This document shows positions 32,306-40,696 of a stretch of 64,000 nt of DNA, piece by piece. Position 1 is the first letter of the stretch, and every line of letters begins with the position of its first letter. Position numbers and translations under genes: made by a program. Source of the DNA: Herminiimonas fonticola (lineage in GTDB: Bacteria; Pseudomonadota; Gammaproteobacteria; Burkholderiales; Burkholderiaceae_D); NCBI RefSeq assembly GCF_003293745.1, contig NZ_PTLZ01000002.1:496001-560000 (forward strand), read 5' to 3'. Under the pieces are notes generated by a model. The model had not been told where the DNA came from, made no database searches, and saw only the letters and a program-made list of their open reading frames with translations.

Positions 32306-32953
32306 ATGGTAAAGATGATTGCCGCTGATGAAATGCTTCTCCTGCCATCCTACTGGGAGGAAGCGAAGGTCGAGTTGATGAAACGCGACCGCATCATGCG
32401 CAAGCTGATTCCACAGTTTGGCGATTTACATCTGGTGGGCCGCAGCGAACCGTTTTCTACGCTGGCGCGTTCCATCATCAGCCAGCAGATTTCCGTCAAG
32501 GCTGCGGATAGCATCTGGCAACGATTTCTCGAAGTTTGCCCAAAGTGCACGCCGGCACAGGTCGTCAAGGCTGGCGACAAGCTGGCTGCTTGTGGTTTAT
32601 CCAAACGAAAATCCGAGTACATTCTCGATCTGGCCGACCATTTCAAGGCGAAACGTGTCAATTTTGACAAGTGGACCGAGATGGCGGATGAAGACGTTAT
32701 TGCCGATTTGATTCAAATTCGAGGCATCGGACGCTGGACAGCGGAGATGTTTTTGATATTTAATCTGCTCCGGCCGAATATATTACCGTTGGACGATCTT
32801 GGTTTGCTGGCTGGCATTAGCCGCAACTACTTTTCGGGCGAGCCGGTTTCCCGTAGTGACGCGCGCGAAGTCGCGGCGAATTGGGAACCGTATCGCACAG
32901 TGGCAACCTGGTATCTGTGGCGCAGTCTGGACGCAGCACCGGCAACAAATTAA
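32306..32953 (+). CDS. HhH-GPD DNA glycosylase (AlkA-type 3-methyladenine glycosylase)
   Basis: This 215-aa protein belongs to the helix-hairpin-helix DNA glycosylases. The hairpin LIQIRGIGRWTAEMF lies at 135-149 and the catalytic aspartate in LPLDDLG at 163-164. There is no C-terminal Fe-S cysteine cluster, which argues against MutY or Nth and for AlkA-type removal of alkylated bases. It lacks the N-terminal extra domain of E. coli AlkA. It starts 5 bp after cysS and is probably co-transcribed with it. Confidence 0.87.
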   Translation: MVKMIAADEMLLLPSYWEEAKVELMKRDRIMRKLIPQFGDLHLVGRSEPFSTLARSIISQQISVKAADSIWQRFLEVCPKCTPAQVVKAGDKLAACGLSKRKSEYILDLADHFKAKRVNFDKWTEMADEDVIADLIQIRGIGRWTAEMFLIFNLLRPNILPLDDLGLLAGISRNYFSGEPVSRSDAREVAANWEPYRTVATWYLWRSLDAAPATN

Positions 32954-32995
32954 ACATATACGAAATCCACCTCGTGTTGAACAGAAGGAGGCACG

Positions 32996-33970
32996 ATGAG
33001 TAAAACGACTTTCCTGGGCTTTGAACAGCCGATTGCAGAACTCGATTCCAAGATCGAAGAGCTGCGCTTTGTACAAGATGATTCTGCAGTCGATATCTCG
33101 GAAGAGATTGATAGACTGTCGAAGAAAAGCCAGCAACTGACCAAAGATATCTACGCCAAGCTCACGCCATGGCAAGTGTCGCAGATTGCCCGTCATCCAC
33201 AACGTCCATACACCATGGATTATGTGAATGAAATTTTCACCGACTTCCACGAATTGCACGGCGATCGCAGCTATGCGGATGATTTGTCCATCGTCGGTGG
33301 CCTAGCCCGTTTCAACGGTATGCCTTGTATGGTCATTGGCCATCAAAAAGGGCGTGATACCAAGGAACGCAGCATGCGTAATTTCGGTATGCCGAAACCA
33401 GAAGGCTATCGCAAGGCGATGCGCCTGATGAAGCTCGCGGAAAAATTTGGTTTGCCAGTATTCACCTTCGTCGACACACCGGGCGCATTCCCGGGTATCG
33501 ATGCAGAAGAACGTGGCCAGTCGGAAGCGATCGGCCACAATCTGTACGTGATGGCGGAATTGAAAGTGCCGCTGATTGCCACAATCATCGGCGAAGGCGG
33601 TTCCGGCGGCGCACTGGCGATTGCAGTTGGCGATGCAGTACTGATGTTGCAATACTCGACTTACTCGGTGATTTCGCCAGAAGGTTGCGCATCGATTTTG
33701 TGGAAGTCCGCAGAACGCGCATCCGATGCAGCAGAAGCCTTGGGTCTGACCGCACATCGCTTGAAGGCGATGGGCTTGATTGACAAGATCATCAATGAAC
33801 CACTGGGCGGTGCACATCGCGATCCGAAACAGATGGCCGCATTGGTCAAACGCGCATTGGCTGATACCGTGCGTCAGTTCCAGGGCATGAAAACCAAGGA
33901 TCTGTTGGCTGCACGTCATGAAAAATTGATGAGCTACGGTAAATTCAAAGAGATCACCACACCGGAATGA
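32996..33970 (+). CDS. accA: Acetyl-CoA carboxylase carboxyltransferase subunit alpha
   Basis: AccA and AccD form the carboxyltransferase that makes malonyl-CoA in fatty acid synthesis. The 324-aa protein shows [57 protein letters not shown] and [13 protein letters not shown], the latter two in the crotonase-like fold around the oxyanion hole. A strong ribosome-binding site AAGGAGG lies before the ATG. It is followed after 3 bp by tilS. Confidence 0.97.
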   Translation: MSKTTFLGFEQPIAELDSKIEELRFVQDDSAVDISEEIDRLSKKSQQLTKDIYAKLTPWQVSQIARHPQRPYTMDYVNEIFTDFHELHGDRSYADDLSIVGGLARFNGMPCMVIGHQKGRDTKERSMRNFGMPKPEGYRKAMRLMKLAEKFGLPVFTFVDTPGAFPGIDAEERGQSEAIGHNLYVMAELKVPLIATIIGEGGSGGALAIAVGDAVLMLQYSTYSVISPEGCASILWKSAERASDAAEALGLTAHRLKAMGLIDKIINEPLGGAHRDPKQMAALVKRALADTVRQFQGMKTKDLLAARHEKLMSYGKFKEITTPE

Positions 33971-33973
33971 GCC

Positions 33974-35365
33974 TTGAGCAATAAAAACATTGCGGCAACG
34001 CAAAGTGAATTTGAACGCGCGTTAGGGGAAATCCGGACGCGCGTTTCTCTTTCCGGATCTACTACGCAAAAGATAGCCATTGCTTATAGCGGAGGTCTGG
34101 ATTCTGCCGCCTTGCTGCATCTGCTGCGCGCATATGCAACGCAACATGAACTCGAATTGTTTGCCTTCCATGTGCATCACGGATTGAGCGCGAATGCCGA
34201 TCAGTGGCTGGCACATTGCGAGCAGCAATGTGCCGAGTTGAACGTGGTATTTGATGCGCGGCGCGTGCAAATAGCGAATCAGGAAAAGAGTGGGGTCGAA
34301 GAAGCCGCGCGCCATAGTCGCTATGCCGCCTTGGGCGAAATGTGCCGTACGCATGATGTGCCTTTATTGTTGACTGCGCATCATCAGGACGATCAGGCAG
34401 AAACCGTGATGCTGCAATTGTTGCGAGGCTCCGGCGTGGCAGGATTGTCCGGTATGGATAGTGCCAATCATGCGGCGGATTTGCTGGGCGATGCGACTTT
34501 GCTGATGGGACGACCATTGCTGCAACTGGCACGCGCCGATCTGGAAAAAATCGTCACCAGCAATGCTATCGCTTTTGTCGAGGATGAATCCAACCTCGAT
34601 CCGCGTTATGCACGCAATGCCTTGCGCCATCAAGTGATGCCGACACTGGCGCAACATTTCCCCGGTTTCCAGCAACGCTTTGCACGTACCGCGCAACACG
34701 CACAATCGGCGCAGCGCTTGTTGATAGAGTTGGCAGAACAGGATTTGACGCAGTGTCTGGATGGCGAATGCCTCGACATTACGAAGCTGAAAAATTTCAG
34801 CGCGGATCGTATCGATAACATGCTGCGTTATTGGTTTGGTCTACGCGGTGTGCGCATGCCATCGACGTCCTGGCTCAATGAAATGCGCACGCAACTGCTG
34901 GAAGCCAAACACGACGCGCAATTATGTGTGACGCATGCCGATTGTCATATTCGCCGTCATCGCGATCGTGTTTTCATTACGCCCAAGCTAGCTCCAGAAA
35001 CGTTGGAGCAAGCGCCAGTAGCCTTCACTTGGAAAGGCGAGGCATCGATTCATTTTGCAGAATTCAGCGGCACGCTTTTTTTTGAGAAGGCAGAGCAGGG
35101 CATAGCTGCAGCCTGGCTAGGTTCACAAGCTTTGTCGCTACAGTTGCGTAGTGGCGGTGAACGTCTGAAGCCGGCATGGAATCGTCCTACCAAAAGTCTG
35201 AAATATCATTACCAGGCCTGCGATGTTCCCGCATGGGAGCGCGAACGCTTACCGCTGGTTTTCGCGGGCAAGCAATTATTGTTTGCAGCGGGAATCGGCA
35301 TGGATTGCCACCAACTCAGCAGCGAAGCCGGGCCGCATATCCAGATTCGCTGGCAATTCGATTAA
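33974..35365 (+). CDS. tilS: tRNA(Ile)-lysidine synthase TilS
   Basis: TilS attaches lysine to C34 of the CAU anticodon so that this tRNA reads AUA as isoleucine. The PP-loop AYSGGLDSAALLHLL, then FHVHHGLSANADQW and LLTAHHQDDQAETVMLQLLRGSG, are family signatures. The protein is 463 aa with the usual C-terminal substrate-binding domains. It begins at TTG 33974, just after accA; no ATG is near. accA-tilS-lysC is typical of Burkholderiales. Confidence 0.95.
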   Translation: MSNKNIAATQSEFERALGEIRTRVSLSGSTTQKIAIAYSGGLDSAALLHLLRAYATQHELELFAFHVHHGLSANADQWLAHCEQQCAELNVVFDARRVQIANQEKSGVEEAARHSRYAALGEMCRTHDVPLLLTAHHQDDQAETVMLQLLRGSGVAGLSGMDSANHAADLLGDATLLMGRPLLQLARADLEKIVTSNAIAFVEDESNLDPRYARNALRHQVMPTLAQHFPGFQQRFARTAQHAQSAQRLLIELAEQDLTQCLDGECLDITKLKNFSADRIDNMLRYWFGLRGVRMPSTSWLNEMRTQLLEAKHDAQLCVTHADCHIRRHRDRVFITPKLAPETLEQAPVAFTWKGEASIHFAEFSGTLFFEKAEQGIAAAWLGSQALSLQLRSGGERLKPAWNRPTKSLKYHYQACDVPAWERERLPLVFAGKQLLFAAGIGMDCHQLSSEAGPHIQIRWQFD

Positions 35366-35519
35366 CGCTAAAGGTGCTTGTCCGCATTTTTTGGTTATTT
35401 GACAAGCAGAAAATGGCTGGAAAGCCTAGGCGGGCTTGTCATTCTGCGCTGCAAGCTGTAAAGTCGTGGGTTGATTTTTCCAGCCTCTCTCTTTTTTCAA
35501 GCGTGTTTTTTCTATCCTT

Positions 35520-36773
35520 ATGGCTTTAATCGTTCACAAATACGGCGGCACGTCGATGGGCTCTACCGAGCGCATCAAGAATGTCGCCAGACGCGTTGCC
35601 AAATGGCATGACGCTGGGTATCAAATCGTCGTAGTGCCGTCGGCCATGTCCGGCGAAACGAATCGTTTGATCGGCTTGGCAAAAGAGTTGATGACGCAAC
35701 CAAGTCCGCGCGAACTGGACATGCTGGCTTCGACCGGCGAGCAGGTTTCCGTGGCCTTGCTGGCAATGGCCTTGCAATCGATAGGCAAGGAAGCTGTGTC
35801 TTACGCAGGTTGGCAGGTTGCGATCAAGACCGACTCGGCCTTCACCAAAGCACGGATTCAATCGATCGATGATGTGAAAGTAAAAAAAGATCTGGACGCT
35901 GGTCGCATTGTCATCATTACCGGTTTTCAGGGAGTCGATGATGAAGGCAATATCGCGACGCTGGGACGCGGCGGTTCAGATACTTCCGCGGTTGCTGTTG
36001 CCGTCGCACTGCAGGCGCAGGAATGCTTGATTTATACCGACGTTGATGGCGTATACACCACCGACCCACGCGTCGTGTCTGAAGCGCGTCGCTTGAATAC
36101 CGTTACGTTTGAAGAGATGCTCGAAATGGCGTCGCTCGGTTCGAAAGTGCTGCAGATACGCTCAGTCGAATTTGCCGGCAACTACAAGATGCCGACGCGC
36201 GTGTTGTCGTCGCTGACCGACCCTATGATGTCGCTGGAAGAAGAAGCAAAATCCGGCACACTGATTTCGTTTGAGGAAGATACAAATATGGAACAAGCCG
36301 CTATCACCGGTATTGCATTCAATCGCGATGAAGCGAAGATCACTGTGTTAGGCGTGCCGGATCGCCCAGGCATCGCTTATCAGATCCTTGGTCCGATCGC
36401 TGCAGCGAATATTGAAGTCGACATGATCATTCAAAATCAATCAGTCGACGGCAAAACAGATTTCACCTTTACCGTACCGCGTAGCGAGTATGCAAAGGCA
36501 GTCGATGTACTGAATGACAGCGTCAAGCTGCATATAGGCGCTGCCAGTGTTCAAGGTGACACCAAGGTATCGAAAGTGTCCGTGGTCGGTGTCGGCATGC
36601 GCAGCCACGTCGGTATCGCTTCGCAAATGTTCCGCACCTTGTCGGAAGAGGGTATTAATATTCAGATGATCTCGACTTCTGAAATCAAGATTTCCGTTCT
36701 GATCGATGAAAAATACATGGAACTGGCAGTGCGCGCATTGCACAAAACCTTCGATCTGGAAAAAAACAATTAA
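35520..36773 (+). CDS. lysC: Aspartate kinase
   Basis: This enzyme phosphorylates aspartate, the entry step to lysine, threonine, methionine and diaminopimelate. It opens with IVHKYGGTSMGSTERIKNVA, the nucleotide-binding signature, and has TLGRGGSDTSAVAVA in the catalytic domain. Two ACT domains make up the C-terminal third (for example ITVLGVPDRPGIAYQILGPI and VSVVGVGMRSHVGIASQMF) and normally bind lysine or threonine for feedback control. The 417-aa monofunctional form has no homoserine dehydrogenase part. tRNA-Ser follows 100 bp downstream. Confidence 0.96.
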   Translation: MALIVHKYGGTSMGSTERIKNVARRVAKWHDAGYQIVVVPSAMSGETNRLIGLAKELMTQPSPRELDMLASTGEQVSVALLAMALQSIGKEAVSYAGWQVAIKTDSAFTKARIQSIDDVKVKKDLDAGRIVIITGFQGVDDEGNIATLGRGGSDTSAVAVAVALQAQECLIYTDVDGVYTTDPRVVSEARRLNTVTFEEMLEMASLGSKVLQIRSVEFAGNYKMPTRVLSSLTDPMMSLEEEAKSGTLISFEEDTNMEQAAITGIAFNRDEAKITVLGVPDRPGIAYQILGPIAAANIEVDMIIQNQSVDGKTDFTFTVPRSEYAKAVDVLNDSVKLHIGAASVQGDTKVSKVSVVGVGMRSHVGIASQMFRTLSEEGINIQMISTSEIKISVLIDEKYMELAVRALHKTFDLEKNN

Positions 36774-36873
36774 GTCATATTTTGATGGCATAGTTTGGTT
36801 GACCAGACATGCCTGAAAAGTTATGATACTGAACCTTGCAGTGGCGGGCAGTTTGAAGCTACTGAAGTAATGT

Positions 36874-36967
36874 GGAGGCGTGGCCGAGTGGTCGAAGGCA
36901 CTTCCCTGCTAAGGAAGCATACGGGCTTAAACTCGTATCGTGGGTTCGACTCCCACCGCCTCCTCCA
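36874..36967 (+). tRNA. tRNA-Ser (anticodon GCT)
   Basis: A 94-nt class II tRNA: acceptor GGAGGCG pairs with CGCCTCC, followed by T and encoded CCA. The anticodon arm is CTTCC-CTGCTAA-GGAAG, so the anticodon is GCT (reads AGC/AGU). A long variable arm (ACGGGCTTAAACTCGT) and T arm GTGGGTTCGACTCCCAC complete the fold. A terminator follows within 10 bp. Confidence 0.97.
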
Positions 36968-36974
36968 AGAATTG

Positions 36975-37007
36975 AAAGCCCTTGATGCAAATCAAGGGCT
37001 TTTTTTC
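36975..37007 (+). terminator. Terminator after tRNA-Ser
   Basis: AAAGCCCTTGAT pairs with ATCAAGGGCTTT around GCAA and is followed by a run of T, directly after the tRNA. Confidence 0.92.
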
Positions 37008-37087
37008 TTTGGTCGAATTGGATCAAGTCACTTTTACTGGAACAACGCATTTTGAACACGAAAAGAAGTAAACGCTGGAACGGCAGC

Positions 37088-37576
37088 ATGGATACGCTGA
37101 CGGTAGAGTATTTGAACGGTGTGGTCGCGCAAATGACGTCATATGGCGAGCGCGTGCAATTCAGTTTGACCAGTGGGCAGACGCCGAACTACCAGGTCAT
37201 CAACACCTTTGATAAAAAAATGGCCTTCAATGGCAATCATCATTTGATGCACCCGCAAGAAGATGAATTCACAGGTAGCAATGCCACCACTGTATTGACG
37301 CTGGAGCAGGTCAAAGCCTGGATAGCTGGCGTTGGTGTCAAAAAGACTGTCAGTGCGCGTACCGCTCGTGTCAGCTCACATAGTAGGACCGGTAGTAGTC
37401 CTGCTGCGGCGAAGGTGGGTGATTTGATCGATGTGCAGAAATATGAGTACTTCAAAAACAATGTTCAAAAACTGCCGGAAGGTATTCGCGCCTATTCACA
37501 GGAAGTCAGCAACTTGATGAAGAATGGCATGTCGGCGGAAGCTGCCTTTGGCGAAATCGTTCAACAGTACTTCTGA
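37088..37576 (+). CDS. Hypothetical protein, family not recognised
   Basis: An ORF of 162 codons from ATG 37088 (GGAA seven bases upstream); TTG 37052 in the same frame would add 12 residues. No signal peptide or transmembrane segment is visible. Residues ~100-120 are Ser/Thr/Arg/Ala-rich (SARTARVSSHSRTGSSPAAA) and look like a flexible linker between two folded parts. The C-terminal part (VQKYEYFKNNVQKLPEG) is helical in character. It lies between a tRNA terminator and a bidirectional terminator, so it is a single-gene unit. I cannot name a function. Confidence 0.65.
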   Translation: MDTLTVEYLNGVVAQMTSYGERVQFSLTSGQTPNYQVINTFDKKMAFNGNHHLMHPQEDEFTGSNATTVLTLEQVKAWIAGVGVKKTVSARTARVSSHSRTGSSPAAAKVGDLIDVQKYEYFKNNVQKLPEGIRAYSQEVSNLMKNGMSAEAAFGEIVQQYF

Positions 37577-37614
37577 AGCTGATCTGAATGGTCGCGCGAA
37601 TTTATTTCGCTCAT

Positions 37615-37647
37615 AAAAAAAGCCCGCAATTAATTGCGGGCTTTTTT
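37615..37647 (+). terminator. Perfect bidirectional terminator
   Basis: AAAAAAGCCCGCAAT TA ATTGCGGGCTTTTTT is a perfect palindrome with A and T runs on both sides. It separates the convergent ORFs at 37088-37576 (+) and 37716-37919 (-). Confidence 0.93.
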
Positions 37648-37715
37648 GTAGGCGAATACTCGTATCTGCATCAACTTTTCAAATTCTTTCCACTGCGGCG
37701 ATGAAAGCTGATGAG

Positions 37716-37919
37716 CTACACGCGATAGATTTTTTCTCCAGTTTGAATAATCTTGAATTTGGCATCGGATAGCGGATCCAATGCGCGTCCATCTGCAAGC
37801 TTGTAGGTTTTGCTGCCTGGTTGTCCCTCATCCGCCGTTTCTACCGGGGTTTGAAAAACCTCCACATGGTAACCAGCCCCTGTTTTTCCTTTGGCATCGA
37901 ATTTTTCTACCAAATCCAT
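37716..37919 (-). CDS. Small hypothetical protein (67 aa)
   Basis: A 67-codon ORF with a strong ribosome-binding site AAAGGAG six bases before its ATG on the - strand, which makes real translation likely. The protein is soluble, with many Asp, Glu, Lys and Gly; segments are GAGYHVEVFQTPVETADEGQ and KTYKLADGRALDPLSDAKF. No cysteine, signal peptide or membrane helix is seen. It converges on the bidirectional terminator. I do not recognise the family. Confidence 0.7.
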   Translation of the reverse strand: MDLVEKFDAKGKTGAGYHVEVFQTPVETADEGQPGSKTYKLADGRALDPLSDAKFKIIQTGEKIYRV

Positions 37920-38279
37920 AAGAGTCTCCTTTAGGTTGAGGATGGAATATCCGATCTCACAATAGCAGATTTTTTCGGCAATTTCGGCATCGGTGTATTT
38001 GATCTTGTATTGAAGGAATTGCCGACTGGTGAATGTTAATAAAAATATATGTAACTTTTAATTTTATTAACTAATTTTGTTTTCTGAGGTTTTTTTCACC
38101 AAGTTTTGACTCTGGGTACGGGGGCAATTACTAAGTGTATGTATCTGCTTCGATACAAGCGACACACAACATGGACACATTTCATAAGCATGATGCGTTT
38201 GTTGGAAGAAATGCAGAGTCGAAACAAGGATGGAAAACAAGAATTATGCAAAAAATCGAAAATAATTTGGACCGGACCC

Positions 38280-38306
38280 TAAAGTTTTGAAAGTCGCTGC
38301 CGTTAC
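38280..38306 (+). promoter_or_regulatory. Candidate sigma-28 (FliA) promoter 1 upstream of flhD
   Basis: TAAAGTTT, 11 bases, then GCCGTTAC. The enterobacterial FliA consensus is TAAAGTTT-N11-GCCGATAA, so the -35 part matches 8 of 8 and the -10 part 6 of 8. It is 430 bp before the flhD start, on the same strand. Confidence 0.7.
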
Positions 38307-38357
38307 CAAACTTAGATAACGGTATAAAAATATTTTAAATTTATTTTGCTTGAACCC

Positions 38358-38384
38358 TAAAGTTTTGCAAAAGCGTGCCGTTAA
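38358..38384 (+). promoter_or_regulatory. Candidate sigma-28 (FliA) promoter 2 upstream of flhD
   Basis: TAAAGTTT, 11 bases, then GCCGTTAA: 8 of 8 in the -35 part and 7 of 8 in the -10 part of the FliA consensus. It repeats element 1 at 78-bp spacing; both lie within a longer shared block beginning ACCCTAAAGTTTTG. Confidence 0.75.
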
Positions 38385-38735
38385 AGATACAAGAGGGTAA
38401 AAAAAGAAGATTTTTTCACTGTTTTTATCAAATATTTTTAAGAATTTTAGTTACTAAAAATAGTTAAAAATTATTTTTCGTCGTTGTTTTTGGAAAAACT
38501 TTTGAGTTGGCAATAAATGCTCAGAAGTAATATGCAAGCCATTCTTCGCTCAATTTCATGTTGAGCGTATCCTATGCTGGTCGACGTTTGTAAGACAAAC
38601 GCCTACCGGCCTATTGTCGTCTTCTCTGTATAAAAATACCGAGTAGTGCCTATTTCAGGCATTTGTTTCCCGAATCAGAATGCATTCACTGGCTCACAAA
38701 TGTGGCCACAGACATTCACAGGTAAGGGGATACAC

Positions 38736-39053
38736 ATGACAAATAACGACATCATTGCAGAAATTCGCGACGCTAATCTGGGTTACCTGATGCTGGCGCA
38801 ACAAATGATTCGTGCCGACAAGGCAACTGCAATCTTCCGCCTGGGTATCAGTAACGAAATCGCTGATTTGATCGAAGGCATGAACAATGCCCAAATCTTG
38901 AAATTGGCAGGAGCGAACATGATGTTGGCCCGATTTCGATTCGACGATGGTGCCATCCTTGGCATGCTGACCAATTACAACAAAGACCGTTCGTTGGCAC
39001 ATTCGCATGCAGCGATCTTGATGGCCGGTCAGGCTGTTGAGCAAATCGCTTAA
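38736..39053 (+). CDS. flhD: Flagellar master regulator subunit FlhD
   Basis: FlhD forms the FlhD4C2 activator that turns on class II flagellar genes with sigma-70. The 105-aa protein starts at ATG 38736 behind TAAGGGG; an upstream in-frame ATG at 38646 would add 30 residues without similarity. Family sequence includes IRDANLGYLMLAQQMIRADK and AIFRLGISNEIADLI. flhC follows 64 bp downstream. Together with the later mot/che/flh genes this anchors the motility island. Confidence 0.95.
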   Translation: MTNNDIIAEIRDANLGYLMLAQQMIRADKATAIFRLGISNEIADLIEGMNNAQILKLAGANMMLARFRFDDGAILGMLTNYNKDRSLAHSHAAILMAGQAVEQIA

Positions 39054-39117
39054 CGTAAATAGCCGCTGCCTTAGTCCATCCGATCAAATTGCTGTAACTC
39101 TTCCGAAGAGCGCGAAC

Positions 39118-39666
39118 ATGGCCAAGAAAAGTGTTGTGACAGAATCCCAAGAGATTCAACTCGCCATAGAACTGATTAATCTGGGTGCAAGATTGCAGTT
39201 GCTGGAGTCGGAAACCTCTCTTTCGCGCGAACGCTTGCTGAAGCTATATAAAGAACTGCGCGGTGTTTCCCCACCAAAAGGAATGTTGCCATTTTCGACA
39301 GACTGGTTTATTACATGGCAGCCGAATATTCATTCTTCGCTTTTCATTGGTATTTACAAATATCTGGTTGAGCATGCGCAGATTTCCGGCATTCACGCAG
39401 TAACGAAAGCGTACAAGCTGTATCTGGAGCAGGTTGATATGGGCGAAGATGGCGAGCCTGTCTTGTCTTTGACGCGCGCCTGGACCCTGGTTCGATTTTT
39501 CGATAGTAAAATGCTGGCGACGGCATGCTGCAGCGAATGCAGTGGTCATTTTGTAGTGCATCGGCTGGATTTGAATGCCAATTACACATGCGGCCTGTGC
39601 CACATGCCGTCCAGAGCCGGTAAAACCAAACGAGCCAAAATGGATGCAGCTTTGCTGGTGGCGTGA
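39118..39666 (+). CDS. flhC: Flagellar master regulator subunit FlhC
   Basis: FlhC is the zinc-containing DNA-binding partner of FlhD. ATG 39118 gives 182 aa, close to E. coli FlhC (192 aa). The zinc-site cysteines are in the C-terminal part: Cys137/138, Cys141, Cys158 and Cys161 (ACCSECSGHF and YTCGLCHMP). N-terminal sequence IQLAIELINLGARLQLLESET is typical. The frame can be read from 39037, but those codons overlap flhD. A membrane methyltransferase gene begins 33 bp later. Confidence 0.95.
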   Translation: MAKKSVVTESQEIQLAIELINLGARLQLLESETSLSRERLLKLYKELRGVSPPKGMLPFSTDWFITWQPNIHSSLFIGIYKYLVEHAQISGIHAVTKAYKLYLEQVDMGEDGEPVLSLTRAWTLVRFFDSKMLATACCSECSGHFVVHRLDLNANYTCGLCHMPSRAGKTKRAKMDAALLVA

Positions 39667-39699
39667 CCGGATGGTTTAATTTCTGGAAAGAGTGTCTGA

Positions 39700-40506
39700 G
39701 TGAAGAAAGTGCGGCGCTCCGGCGCAAAACCGGCGTCGCCCGAACCTAGATATTTATTCAACGTGCCTGCAGTGCAGGCTCTTTTTTTTCAAATCCTTTC
39801 TTTTTTTATCGTTTTGCTGATCGCCCGAAGTCTGGGGGCGATTCTCGGTATAACGATGCATATCCTGGTCATCGCATTTCTTCAGGGCGCGGTCGCGGCA
39901 GGTTTTTCATGCTGGCGTGGCCTGGCTTCATGGTGGATTGCTATTCAGTTTTTCTTTCCTTTCGTTTTGCTTTTTGCCCTGTTGTTACAACTGCCGTCCT
40001 ACCTTTTCCTGTTTGCCTTTCTCATTTTTCTATTTTTGTACTGGAGCACTTTTCGCACTCAGGTTCCTTTTTATCCATCGAATCTGACGACTTGGGATGC
40101 AGTGGCCGAGTTATTGCCGAACGATAGAAGTGTTCATCTGATCGATATCGGTAGTGGTTTGGGCGGTTTGGTTTTGAATTTGGCGAAGCGCCGCCCGGAT
40201 AGTCATTTTCTTGGTATAGAAATTGCACCGTTGCCGTGGTTGGTGAGTATGTTACGCGCACGCTTCACGCGGAGCTCGGCTCAATTTACGCGTGGCGATT
40301 ATGGGCACTTGAATTTTGCCGAATACGACGTCGTGTTTGCGTATTTATCTCCAGTAGCAATGCCAGCCTTGTGGGAGAAAGCGCGCACTGAAATGCGGCA
40401 CGACACGATGTTGTTGAGTTATGAGTTTCCGATTCCGCATGTGGAACCAACTTTCACGGTATCTCCTGTTGCAAATAATCCGAAAATTTATGGTTGGCGT
40501 ATGTAG
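39700..40506 (+). CDS. Membrane-anchored class I SAM methyltransferase in the flhDC-mot region
   Basis: This 268-aa protein begins at GTG 39700. The N-terminal half has about four hydrophobic helices at residues ~25-45, 50-70, 78-98 and 100-117. The C-terminal half is a Rossmann methyltransferase with motif I LIDIGSGLGGLV at 147-158 and the acidic motif II residue in FLGIEIAPL (Glu174). The basic N-terminus (MKKVRRSGAK) suggests a cytoplasmic start and a cytoplasmic catalytic domain. Substrate is unknown. Its place between flhC and motA suggests a motility or envelope role, but this is inference. It could instead be an unrelated passenger. Confidence 0.75.
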   Translation: MKKVRRSGAKPASPEPRYLFNVPAVQALFFQILSFFIVLLIARSLGAILGITMHILVIAFLQGAVAAGFSCWRGLASWWIAIQFFFPFVLLFALLLQLPSYLFLFAFLIFLFLYWSTFRTQVPFYPSNLTTWDAVAELLPNDRSVHLIDIGSGLGGLVLNLAKRRPDSHFLGIEIAPLPWLVSMLRARFTRSSAQFTRGDYGHLNFAEYDVVFAYLSPVAMPALWEKARTEMRHDTMLLSYEFPIPHVEPTFTVSPVANNPKIYGWRM

Positions 40507-40538
40507 GATTGTTAGGGATTCTTGTGCGACGATTTGAT

Positions 40539-40565
40539 TCAAGTTCTTGCAATTAAAGCCGTTGA
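40539..40565 (+). promoter_or_regulatory. Candidate sigma-28 (FliA) promoter of motA
   Basis: TCAAGTTC, 11 bases, then GCCGTTGA, 6 of 8 in each half against TAAAGTTT-N11-GCCGATAA. It lies 131 bp before the motA start and shares the GCCGTT core with the two elements upstream of flhD. motA is a FliA-dependent class III gene in enterobacteria. Confidence 0.6.
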
Positions 40566-40696
40566 AAGCCTATATAGCCATGCCCAAAAACTCGAGTTAA
40601 GTGCGCCGCTCGGACAAGCGGGCAATCATCTCGGTTGCGTATTGGCAATTGTTGAGGCAATAATGGCATCCTAAATCCAAAAATCGGAGCACACGC

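Larger units (their letters stand above)
37920..38735 (+). promoter_or_regulatory. AT-rich regulatory region upstream of flhDC
   Basis: An 816-bp gap without a credible ORF. It is clearly richer in A/T than the neighbouring genes, most of all between about 38030 and 38520. It holds two sigma-28-like elements (listed separately), a small hairpin CGTTTGT-AAG-ACAAACG at 38585-38601 without a T run, and the flhD ribosome-binding site TAAGGGG at 38723-38729. I see no recognisable CRP or sigma-70 box I would defend. Its length suggests several inputs into the flagellar master switch. Confidence 0.6.
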
